Positions 32,559-43,433 of a DNA stretch of 43,433 nucleotides are shown piece after piece. A program made the position numbers and the translations under genes. Below the pieces are notes generated by a model that was given only the letters and a program-made list of their open reading frames with translations, was not told where the DNA came from and did no database searches. Location of the stretch: NCBI GenBank assembly GCA_905250885.1, contig CAJNOQ010000683.1, forward strand, positions 1-43,433. The letters are read 5' to 3'. This DNA is from Didymodactylos carnosus (taxonomy: Eukaryota > Rotifera > Eurotatoria > Philodinida > Philodinidae). The number at the start of each line of letters is the position of its first letter. The first letter of the stretch is position 1.

Positions 32559-35500
32559 TTAGAGCTCTGTCACGGATGTACGCATTAATTTTTTTGAATA
32601 ATCAGTTATTATAGAATCGAATTTATTATTATTAGATTGTTGATTCGTATAGAATCCTCCATTACATGGTGGCAACGATTTTAATAACTGATTGCTTACG
32701 GGTGACCGTTTAATTATATTAGTTCCATTTGTTACTGTATGAGATGGTAGATGTGATATATTTGGATTTGAAATAACGGAATCGGTATCTGTACTGCTTG
32801 AACTATATGAATTACAACGACCGTTTTGTCGACACTCTTGCGGAGATAACGATATAGGTTTAGTAGAAAAACATTTTATATTTGACTGATGGTGATTGTA
32901 ACCATTTTTTTGGGATGTTGATGAACCAGATGATGTCGATGAACTAGAGGATACAGCACTAGACGAAGAAGATGATAGAAGTTGGTAAGAGATTGTTTTA
33001 TTCGTTGGATGAGAATTACTTTCAACACGAGGTGGTGGCATGGGTTTTCTCTTATTGTTCATATGTGTTGTCACTAGTGGAGATGAACATTGGAATTGTG
33101 TAAATTTTGTTGTTATTGAATCTTGAGAATGATCACGAGATGATGGATATGATGAACCGTTTGTTAATGTCTTTTTACCATTTGTTACAAGTTCATTAGA
33201 AAATGTTACTTTATTTTGTTTTGAGGTTAGTTGTGAACGAGAATGATTAATTAACAGTCTATTATTTGATTCCGATGATGAATTAGAGGATGTAGATAAA
33301 TTTGTATTAATAGTCATATTAGTATCAGTGCTTGCTTGTGTGGGTGTAATTACTGCTTGTCGTACCATAAACGAAAGTGATGGAGATGGACAATTGTTAG
33401 TGTCGGTTGAACTCGATTGATTTGAGCAAATACTTGTTCTTGCACTCGATGTTAATAGGATAGAATTATTTAAACTGCGATTATCAAATGATTGTATTGA
33501 ATCACGGCTATTTTCGTTATTCTAAACATGTTTAAGATGTTAAATTTCCTATTGCTACATATAATTCAGTATTACCTGGTGTTGTTGTTCATCATTATAT
33601 TTCAATTGTTTCAATGAATCAAGTTGATTAGCATAATAAAGACGACGTTCGCGCGATTTTTCAGCTTTCTAGAAAACGGACAGAAAAAATGTATTGTATT
33701 TATTAACAAGCTTTTCAATAAACAGTCTTACTTCAATCGCTTTAAGACGTCCATCCGAATTTTGTGTCGCTGATTCAATTTCATTGTTTAATGCTTTTTT
33801 ATCAAAATTAAATGAGGATTGTATAACAATGGCTTTTACTTTTATTTTTTTTTGTTCTTGTCCTACAGCCAAACTATACGATTAAACACACATTGTATTA
33901 AATAGAGTTTTATTATAAAATAGAATGGTTACCGTTTAAGATTGTATAACATCGTTGTTAATCTTTTACATCTTTTAATTGTGAAATCAAGTCTTTCTGG
34001 CTCTTCACGTAGAAATCTAGATGAATATTACAAGTATAATTAAATTTTTGGTTTAATTAATATTAATCTCATTACATACTTTTCATCATCTTTTAGTGTC
34101 GATTGAAGTCCAAGACAACATATTTTTTCTCTTAGTACTGGAAATGACGCTGAAACACAAACAATATGTTGGAAACTCATTAAATTAATCAAACACAGAT
34201 GCTTACCTTTTAAATCGACTAATGATCGACTAATTGTACTCAATGCTAATGCAAAACTTTCAACATCATTCATTGTTACATGACAATTTTTATTACTCAT
34301 CACATCATTCCTTAGGTCTTCCACTGTTGCTTCTAAATCTCTAGAATAAGTAAAAATAAATTATATATTACATACATTTAAAATAATCTATTTATATACG
34401 TACTCCAGTTCACGATCAATTTTTGCACTAGAAATGATGTAATTATCGAGTTCAGTTTCCACTGTTCTACGTTCGACTTTATTTTCGATCTGATACTTCA
34501 ATAATTGATCCTAAAATTATTAATCAAATATAGTTTAAGTTTCATTTGAATAAAGACATATTTACCTGTATTCTTTTGCTTGCCATTTGGAATTGATTTC
34601 GCATATTATCCTGCATTGTTTGCTGCAAACGTTTCAATAAATTCAGATCATTTTTTAATGCATGAGTTTTAATTTTTAATTCATATAAACTTTGTCTCAA
34701 TGACTTTCCATCTGAAAAAAAAACAGCAATACGTTGAAATACATTTGTCAAAATGAAATGGCTTGTTTGAGAGTTTACCGTTTTTAAACAGTGCATTACA
34801 GTTATTAAATGAATTTGAACGTTCATTCGTTTCATTTGAACGTGATAAAGCTTGCACAAAATCTGTCAGAGATTCTAGTTGTTTTTCCATATATTCCATT
34901 TTACACCTATTCGTACAATGAGAACAGTATGAACGCATCATATAGATTAATAATTAGTTACCTACCGAGCATCGTCGTCTGTTAAACGAGGAGTCGTTGA
35001 ACCGCTACGACTGAAAGCATATCCGTTCTCATAGGGTAATGCTGTTGATTTTGGCGAAATTTTCTCTGGAAACACTGAAACACGAACAGTGGTAAGTTAC
35101 CGTAAACCGATCAAACCTCGTCTGTTGATCCTTACTTGTTGTGCGATTATGTGAAAGTATCGTCTCACTTCCTATTATTCTATCTTGTTCCTTATCATTA
35201 CTGTTATTTTGTATACGACGTCTTGGCTCACTTAGTGAACGAGAATTTGTCGTGGTTATAGTTGTTGCGGCTACCTGAGCTGTAGCTATTTTATTCTCAT
35301 CAATCGAATTTCGTGTACTATTTGTTGTTTGTAGTCCCGTAATTGATGTTGATGATGGCACTCTTCCAAGTCGACTTAGCCTCTGATATGTTATTTCACT
35401 GGCTAATATTGGTCTCGATGTGAACGGGACATAGATATCATCTTGATCTTTTGATTTGACGTTGGTGGCGATTGAAGCACATAATGGTTTCGTTGATGTC

Positions 35501-38500
35501 AATGATGATGTCGATATATGATTATTATCAAAAACAGATAATCTACCATCAATAGTACATGGTGATTCGCTCTCATTGATTAATGCACATGTTTTTAGTT
35601 GAACAACTTTTAATACGCAACGATCTTTGACATCACTAATAACACAAAGCTATATGTGAATAGATATCTATATCTATAGATAGATGTGTGTCTGAAATAT
35701 ATATATATACCTTATATCTTCCAATTGATAAAATAAATCTCTCTCAGGATCTTTGACATATATCCGTACTGTATCTTGATCCATATATTTCATTGACAAA
35801 TGATGTGGAAATGCTCTGCAACAAGAAGAAAAGTTAAATAATAGAAAGAGAACTTGCAAGTAGACATTATGAAAACGAGATATAATGAAAGAAAGAATAT
35901 GCATATATTCTTTTGTTGATCAAATTATCTGACACATTTTTAGATAAGAAACATACCTGACAAATAAGGCTTTCACTGTATCCGTACATGTTACTTCGTT
36001 TGGTAGAAGAACTTTTTTTGTCTCATCACCAACACAAAGAAAACATAACCCTTAAAACAGTAATTTGATTGAACCTTTTGCGATATATATTCTTTCAGCT
36101 GTAATTTATTACCTAGAGAGTTAGTTTTATTTGTTGCTGGTCGTACAATAACTGGTAGACTTGTTCTAGTACGATGCCCGCGTGCGAAATCTACGAAAAA
36201 ATATAACAATCATTAATCAATCGAACGAGATAGAATTTATGGTTACTGGTTGTGGTTGTTGCCATTTTTGTTGTATAAATTTCATCATCATATGGTCCCG
36301 TGGATGATGGTCGCCTCGTTGGTGATTGAGCTCTTGGCTGAAAAATGAAATGATCAAAAGTCGTGTAAACTGTTTAAATAAAATATAAGATTATACCATT
36401 GTTGGTGTGGTTGATACAGATGCTGGATGTTCAGTACGATTAGCATAACGTTGTTTTATTATATTGATTAAAGAATTTTTTTGTTGTTGACATAGTTGAT
36501 GTTCAACATCATTATCATTGTACTTTGTGTCGATCTACATATACACAAAATAATAGTAAATACACACAGATATCGAACATAGTTCATAATCACCCATCAA
36601 ATAAATGTATCTTTAACAGCAACGACGAATATCTCATCATTTTTTTTCATATTTTTTACCTGAACAATCCGATTAATTTATTCCGTGTAGAGAAACACAT
36701 GTATGTCATAAAGTTACGTGAACAACATACGATCAATGATGATTCTGTACAAATATAGGATGAAAAGCATCTTCTATTCTTCTCTCTTTTCTCTCTCGAA
36801 CAACAAATAAAATTAATTTGTCTCTTTTTTCTATATAGAGATCTTATTTCCATATAGTCTGTATAGGTTTAGATGATAAGCAAGGATTAAAAAAAATATA
36901 AAACTTTTTGTTCCTTCTGTATATTTTATAATTAGAAGAAGAAAAAGAAAATTAGACAAAGTCATCAAAAAAGTTTCTAATTTGCCACCGAACATATTTA
37001 TCTTTCACTTATCAATGAACTGTTAGTTTCGGAAATTTAAGATGTTTTTATTCATAATAGCCAGTAGTATATGTATATATATATATATATATTGCCTTTG
37101 GTTAATATAATTGCACTTTTAATGATACAGAGTTAACATTAACGAATACTATAAAGAAGCCTTTGCGCAACATCATGCGTGCGCGAGCATATAAAACAAT
37201 GATGATTCTTTGAAAACATATTTTGCCTTAAAGCCACATTTACATATATATTTTATTTCAAATTCATTTGGTATCGCGAGTATTGTTATTAAGTGTTAAC
37301 AACATAAAAAATTTCAATGCAATTTGAAAGAAACGAAATTGAGATGATATATGCTTGTGAATGTGACATCATTTACTCATCCATTCATGTGTGTATGTGT
37401 GTATGTCTGTGGTGTTTATTAACATTATATTCAGCAGACTTGTGCGTGCATAAAAGCTACAAATTACTCCCCATTGCCATATAAAAACAATTAAGTCATT
37501 TTCTAATAGTGGCGACATAGATAAGTTCAAAAAAAATTTTCGTTAATCACTAACACATATGATAATTTGATAAATTAATAAACAAATTAACTTAACGTAA
37601 TATTTTTCGAAGTAGTACCCTAATGCATGACATGGCATGTTTATTCGCACCATGTATATCACTGATACTATGTAATATTCGCTTTTCTTTCATAAGATAA
37701 CTAAAAGTTAATGACTGCCATAAATTCATTTTTTCAAGAATATTTAGAGTTAGCACGTACAGCATACTATACCGCTGTGATGGCGAAGGAGTGATGTGTA
37801 TGTGAGTGAGCGTTCTGATGGACATTTATTACATATAATGATTAATTCTTAAAATACTTTTAGTATGGTGCAATGTGGATGGACACTTGTGTAAAGTGTG
37901 AATTGTGAAAAATAAAACGTCATTACTAGAAAAAAATATTTTATTTTTATAACGACGAAGTTTTTTGTCATTATCACATCGATTAAACGGTTACGCAACT
38001 AATCTTATTGAACACATAAGACATTTAAATCGTATACACTATAAGCTCATTTAACTGCCAATTTGCCTGTCACAAAACTACTGTAAACCTGACGTATACA
38101 TACATTCATAAATATATTTCCTTCACTTTAGACCATCTTCGATTAATGATAATTTTTTTTGACAAATAATTAGATCAGTCTAATAATTAAAATGTGCATC
38201 AGCATCATTTAACCAAGAATAAGCGTGTAATTATTTAAATGAAACGATGGAAAAGGAAGAACACACTGTTTCATTTTAAAAATATCATTAATCAAATTCG
38301 ATCTTCAATTTTTTACATACGTCATGAACATACATACATCTGCGTATATTGTGTGTAACAAATGTGACTATAATATGATGGAAGACTACTGAACACATTA
38401 TCATAACGTTTTCAAGTTTCGTATCCTCAACGTTTTTTTTTTTTCTTCTTGATATATCGACACAAGTGGGGTTCACGTACTAAGGAAAAATATGCACGAG

Positions 38501-41500
38501 AAGACGTAAAGTACACAAAAAACAAGTTGATACAGTGTGTCAGTAGTACACTAGAAAGAAAGAGCTTTAGGATATGAATTACTTGAACTTAACAACTGTC
38601 ACATTAAATTTGAAGCTATCATTTTTCCCTATAAACTAGAAACTTTTAAAACTATTATTAAACTTTTATTAGACTTCTGGTCAGAATGAAGATGTCGAAC
38701 TGTCCATCTAGACTCTTGCCAAACTATTGCTATTTTTACCTTTAAAACACTTTCCATCTTGAAATAAACTTTTTATTTCCTGTTAACAATTTTATTTGAG
38801 AATAAAATTGTTCTTTAGATAATAGAATTGAACAACATCATAATAATCGAGGTTCTTCTATGTTTGCAATCGACTGTAACAATTCTTCAACATCAACTAT
38901 TTCTTTTTTTTGTATTCAGAGTTTTTGCTACGTTGCAAAAAAGAAACAAATCATTATGTTGTATATATTCCTTTTGTATTTCTCTTCTTCCTTTTCATTC
39001 TTTTAACAACGTGTTCATTCAAACCCTTAGGTTTTCTATATATAGCGTCACATTAATGTTGAATCAATGGCACATACTGACCTGAGAGGTCATGGATGAT
39101 AACAACAACAACAACAACAATGCAAAAAGTGTAAAGTTAATTCCTGTCATCAGTTGTCAGTTGAATGATTGTCATGTTTAGAGTAAACATACGTTTACTT
39201 CTCTCTCTCTCTCTCTCTCTCTCTCTTGCTCTCTCTCTCAATTTTTCTTATTCTTAACTAGGCGTGCAAAACTAAATACTTATTCACTCATAAAAGTTCA
39301 TCATCCTGTTTTACAATATAAGAATCAATTTCCTTCTTCTTTTATTCATTCTCACACATCAATACAATTCATCTTTTCTACTGCTGTTGCTGCAAACGAG
39401 ATTCAAAATTTACTATACATCTCTACTAAAATAAGGGAGAGAAAGAATCGATAATTTTCTTTTTTTGGCGACGTGATATTAAAGTGTTCATAAGCAAGAA
39501 GAGAAAACAGTTGTACACAGCAGTTGCTCTCCCAATATAGACCCTTGGTCAGTTAAAGCAGAAAGAAAAATTATCAAAGAGTAACCTTTTTATATTAATT
39601 GAACGACTACCGTACAGAATAAAGTAAATTGGAAATCACCTAATTCTGAACTGTCAGGGGAAAATTAGTTATTATTTATTAATGTAAAATGTAAATTATT
39701 GATGCAATTATATTTTGCCGTTTCCTTTCTTTCGGCACGCCTTACAGGACACTTCTATACTAGCAAATATCGATATCAAATAACAATAGAATTCTAACAA
39801 ATTTATCTGCCAAAGTGTGCCACCGAGTTTTGAATAAAAGTATTTTATTTACTGATAAAGAATTTCAAGTTTGTCCTGGTTGATCATAAAGCTTTATCAT
39901 TCTATGATTCACTTTCTAGAAGGAGTCTATGTGCAAAGAGTTTTATACAAGGACGTACAACACTCCAGATATGTCATAATCAATTTTCTGTAGTTTGCAT
40001 GCGCAAAGTTAACCCACGTAAGCACTGATCAGAACGTACGGATTGTACGATAGAGAGCAAGAGGTATGATGAGCAATCTCCCCTCCCAATTTTGAATAAG
40101 TTACTGTTTCTCCCAGCAGAAGCTCTTGAAAAAATATTCAAATTTTCCCACCAAAACAAAAAAATCTTTATGATGTTTTTTAAGCTGTTAATACTGCAAA
40201 ATGTTATTTTCATAGTTTGGTTGTGCACTCAACTGTTGTTGAAACCTCATATCAATTCAGTCGCGAAATTTTAAAAACGTGTTCGGCCAAAACTGATTGC
40301 AGATTCGGACTCTTCATAGTCGGTTACCTTGTATAGAACAAGTTTTGAATTGGGATATTCTAGAAAAATTTCTTAGTCTCATTCAGCCCTTGGCCCCTTT
40401 CAGGAATTTCGTAAAATATTCTTTTGCAAAACAATGGGAGAAAATTTTTTCTCGAGTATCCCGATTCAAAACTTGTCGCATACAAGGTAACCGCTATGGA
40501 GAGTCCGAATTTGCGATTAGTTTTGGCCACACACACTTTTAAAATTTCTCGATTGAATTGATATGTTTTAATCTGCACACTACATCTGCTGGGTCTTTAG
40601 AGATGTATTCCTGGCCTTTTGTCTTTGCGCCATCCCTGCCAAATCCAATTTCAAATTGCATTATTTTGCACTAGTTATGACCAAAACAACATATAAACAC
40701 TAAAGCAACTTCATACGTAGAGGGTGCTGGCTTCATTTTCATTTTAACCGACAAACTCTTTTCAGCGCTATTTGATTATAAACAACAGCATACTGACATC
40801 TATCCATTTTTAATTGTAATATGCATATGAGGTCTAGTGTTACCATTACAATAATAGATTTAGAACTAGATCAGTAACGGATTCAAGGTACATGTTGTAG
40901 TACGCACGTTTAAATATGAAAAGTCAGATTTACTCAGCAGTCTTGTGCTGAAATTGTTTCTTTCATGGTTAGACTATACATAATCTAAAAACTGTTTAGT
41001 TGACTGCATATATTCTAAAAAGTTTTTAAACTCGTCCTTGATTAACTAATGAATCGATTACATGATAATTTCGTACAAATAAGAAGTACACTCAAAGCAA
41101 GGTCACTTATACAAGTATAGTATCTGAAAGTTCTTCTATCATTTACTTTCGAAAATTATTAGCTATTTATACATACCATATATTTTGGCTCAACTTCTAA
41201 ACATTCATCTTCTTTGACCACTTCTAACGGTGTAAAACATGTTTTTGCTACGTTTAAATTATCTTTAGTCCGAGACAATGGTCGATTATTATCGTTATCT
41301 AATAAAATCTGATTTGTATTATTTTGTATCGTAAATGTTTTTCTTCCTACAGCACAATCGTTTGTCATGTTACAATAGTTCAATGATTCTATATCGTACG
41401 TTGATTTTGACTTTGTATTTTTACTATTTGATTCTTTTTCATCATTATTATAGAGAATTGTGCATGCTGATTCAGATTTAGTCATTAAATCAGTAGAATT

Positions 41501-42156
41501 ATTTCGATGATAATGATGGATATCTAATGGTGAATAATTTTTTTGTCTTGAATGATTTCCTTCCGATGATGTTCCATGATCACTAACACAATTGTTGTTG
41601 TTAATATTAATACTGACGTTTGTTGATTCGGATGCAGCAGAAAATGAATTTGTTGAACTTGTATTTGAGATTGGTGATGAAACAAGACTTCGAGATGAAT
41701 TACAACGATGATCAGAATTTGTATAATATTTTCTATTTGTTAACGTTGTTTTTATTTTTGATGGTGTCTGTTGCTGTTGTTCTGTTCGGCGTATTATGGG
41801 TAAATAATGATTAGTTCCATTTACAGTTGTTGGCAAAACAGAGGAACGAGGATTGTTAGATGGTGGAACACCTTGAATTATAGTCAATGGTGATTTATAA
41901 CCGTTTGTATGTGATTGTTTTACTGATGCCGGTGGTTCGGCACAAATGTTACGTTCCATTTCGGAATAATCAGCTATGTTTCGCTTGACACTACCATTCA
42001 CGGTATTTGTACTACGTGATGGAGTTGTCAATGGCTGATAATTATTCGTTTTTGTTCGATTATTTGAATATACTTTTTTATGAATATCACCATTCGTATC
42101 AATATGTCCGTTAGGTTTTAGTTTACGAGTTGTAGCTGTCGATGGTGAATCAGTAA
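32559..42156 (-). CDS. SRCIN1: SRCIN1/KIAA1217 (p140Cap / Sickle tail) homologue, 5' end not found
   Basis: Adaptor family linking Src/CSK signalling and the actin cytoskeleton. Exons seen, in transcript order: 42156-41177, 36534-36397, 36337-36247, 36190-36113, 36050-35957, 35815-35711, 35635-35136, 35074-34966, 34906-34779, 34711-34566, 34510-34404, 34340-34207, 34149-34080, 34016-33933, 33873-33732, 33668-33576, 33521-32559. All phases close for 1319 codons plus stop. The first exon seen starts in phase 1 after an acceptor, so at least one exon lies further upstream. Diagnostic block, about residues 437-505 of the visible part: LLPNEVTCTDTVKALFVRAF, HHLSMKYMDQDTVRIYVKD, RDLFYQLEDISDVKDR. 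RLTDDDARCKMEYMEKQLES opens a coiled-coil AIP3-like region of about 300 aa; NDVESFALALSTISRSLVDL and DLKASFPVLREKI follow. The first exon and last 320 residues are Ser/Asn/Thr-rich and poorly conserved. Assignment between the two vertebrate paralogues is not possible; the symbol stands for the family. Confidence 0.9.
37072..37092. repeat. (TA)n microsatellite
   Basis: About ten TA units in the long intron of the p140Cap-type gene. Confidence 0.85.
39200..39239. repeat. (CT)n microsatellite
   Basis: A CT run of about 40 bp with one TG interruption in the long intron. On the transcribed strand it reads as GA. Confidence 0.9.
40248..40565. mobile_element. foldback (long inverted repeat) element in the long intron
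   Basis: The left arm starts at 40248 and the right arm ends at 40565; each is about 125-130 bp, with a central segment of roughly 55-60 bp (about 40378-40433). The arms share ATATCAATTCA, GAAATTTTAAAA, GGCCAAAACT, GGTTACCTTGTAT and ACAAGTTTTGAAT with scattered differences, so identity is clearly below that of the inverted repeat in TOPBP1. The structure suits a foldback MITE. Short frames on both strands here are by-products of the symmetry. Confidence 0.8.
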
Positions 42157-43433
42157 CTAAAATAAAAAAAAGAAAAAGGAAAATAGATATCATACATTAT
42201 ATCAACATTCTTCTTTAACTCCCATGTTTCTTCAACAATCTCCGATCAAATTAAGCATATTCGTAGGAAAACAAAGTAGAATAATACTTATGCCCTTTAT
42301 GAATGTTGTAATGAACAATTTTCTTATTATAAAATAAAGAAAATATCAAACCATACATAATACGTAACTCGACAAAAATATGGTATTTTGAAAACACACT
42401 TGGAAACATTTTTATTAGGAGAAAACATCTGTTGTGTAATTTTTTGAGAAATATAACACTTCGATAGATCAGTAATTTTATATCTTCTCTCCTTTTTTTT
42501 CTAATAATCTCGAGGCGAGATCTCGGGATTAGATTGATCTATACTGAACATTATGAGGATCAAAGGTTTCAGTTTAATTAGAAGAACCATTCTTCCAGTA
42601 AAAAGGTAACATTATTAGATTGATGAGATAAAATTGTTTTGTTGTTAAAAAAAATTAACTAAAAGTAATGTCTAAAATTTCTATACTGAATAGAAGACTG
42701 TTAACCATTTAGTCACGTATATTATCTTATTGGTAATATATTTCTATTTTGATTTTTAATAATGTTACTCAATTGTACATCATAAATGTTCTTGGACTCT
42801 AATAAAAAACGACAGTTATTCACTATGGCTGTTACTCCTTTCAGAATACAATGCGAATGGAGATACTTTGTGTTTGAAGTTATACGAGATGTAAAGGAGA
42901 GAGGTGTACAGAATTTTCTAATCGAAAATTAATACGCATCATTTCATAATAAAATAAGCTTAAAATGTTTTTTCAGAACAAGATTTTTGATAAATCTAGT
43001 TGTTAACTGAAAAAACCGTCAAATGAACATATATTGATGTGTTTTTCATGATTAAATGGCTGAGAGTGCTATGTGATGATATGTGCAAACTTTAGAGATG
43101 ACTGGAAGATAGATTAATGGTCATGTTCAGTCTCATAGCAATATTTTTTCAACAGAGTTGAAATCTACTTTAGGTTAAATAACACATTTCAAGTTAATTT
43201 TATATTTTAAGATAACTGGAAAAGTTCTACTTTACACGTTGGTAAACATGGAAGCACCACAAATCCAAAGGAACATTTTGGATATTAAAGAGTTTTTCTG
43301 GAAAACTTAGTCTATATAAACAAGTTCTTTTCGAATTCTGAACCACACTATGATGTAATAAAATAGTTAAAATAAAATGAGTAATATATTTTGACATCTT
43401 GAAGTGTTTTGAGCCCCTTTTTAATGTGAATTA
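42157..43433. other. upstream flank or intron of the p140Cap-type gene
   Basis: The preceding exon of the minus-strand gene must end in phase 1 somewhere at or beyond this stretch, but I found no convincing donor-bounded exon with a start codon. AT-rich with no long frame or repeat of note. Confidence 0.5.

Larger units (their letters stand above)
36535..41176 (-). other. 4.64-kb intron of the p140Cap-type gene
   Basis: It is the longest intron in the window, with phase 0 at both borders (EPKYM | IDTKYN). No exon or nested gene was found. It holds simple repeats near 37072 and 39200, a CAA-type run near 39102 and a foldback element at 40248-40565. Given its length it could also contain enhancers or an internal promoter, but nothing in the sequence proves this. 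Confidence 0.7.

Noticed and set aside
40092..40578. Frames on both strands around the long inverted repeat
   Set aside because: They mirror each other because of the inverted repeat and resemble no protein.
1..43433. CRISPR arrays, operons, phage or bacterial defence genes, tRNA and rRNA genes
   Set aside because: The window is intron-rich animal DNA; no regularly spaced repeats, ribosome-binding sites, tRNA arms or rRNA motifs were found.

Overview
The window is eukaryotic nuclear DNA from a small, AT-rich animal genome. Most introns are 58-70 bp with GT-AG ends, and the proteins carry many Asn, Thr, Ser and Gln runs. The gene set (LLGL, CHMP6, ELMOD3, TOPBP1, a p140Cap/Sickle-tail protein) is metazoan. 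The style suggests a spiralian, most likely a rotifer and perhaps a bdelloid, but that placement is inference; no sequence search was possible. All gene models were built by reading exons by eye, joining GT-AG borders and checking that the reading phase closes across every junction.

Layout. 1269-7874 (-): a complete 22-exon lethal giant larvae (LLGL) gene, 1337 codons. 7875-12626: noncoding, with an AT microsatellite and a strong palindrome. 12627-13750 (+): a decayed copy of SRP68 with frameshifts, a stop in place of a conserved Trp and a missing middle. 14625-17922 (+): CHMP6 (VPS20), seven exons; its 2.3-kb first intron holds an intronless ELMOD3-like gene at 14856-16085 on the same strand. 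19735-25449 (+): TOPBP1, 15 exons, 1171 aa, with BRCT0-2, 4, 5 and 6 and the ATR-activating region but no visible BRCT3, BRCT7 or BRCT8. 25659-26275: a degenerate AGTAA/TTACT repeat tract. 26412-29607 (-): a six-exon gene for an unrecognised 497-aa protein with a hydrophobic N-terminus. 29608-32558: noncoding, with a possible terminal-inverted-repeat element. 32559-42156 (-): a SRCIN1/KIAA1217 (p140Cap/Sickle tail) homologue, 17 exons seen and the 5' end not found, with a 4.6-kb intron holding a foldback element. 42157-43433: no exon recognised.

The genes do not form one pathway. Several belong to conserved cell-biology modules: LLGL in polarity, CHMP6 in ESCRT-III membrane scission, ELMOD3 as a probable ARF-family GAP, TOPBP1 in replication and ATR checkpoint signalling, p140Cap-type scaffold in actin/Src signalling. 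I found no clustered novel system. The points most worth following are the same-strand nested ELMOD3 gene, the shortened TOPBP1, the SRP68 relic, the unknown 497-aa gene, and two hairpin-forming inverted repeats inside introns.
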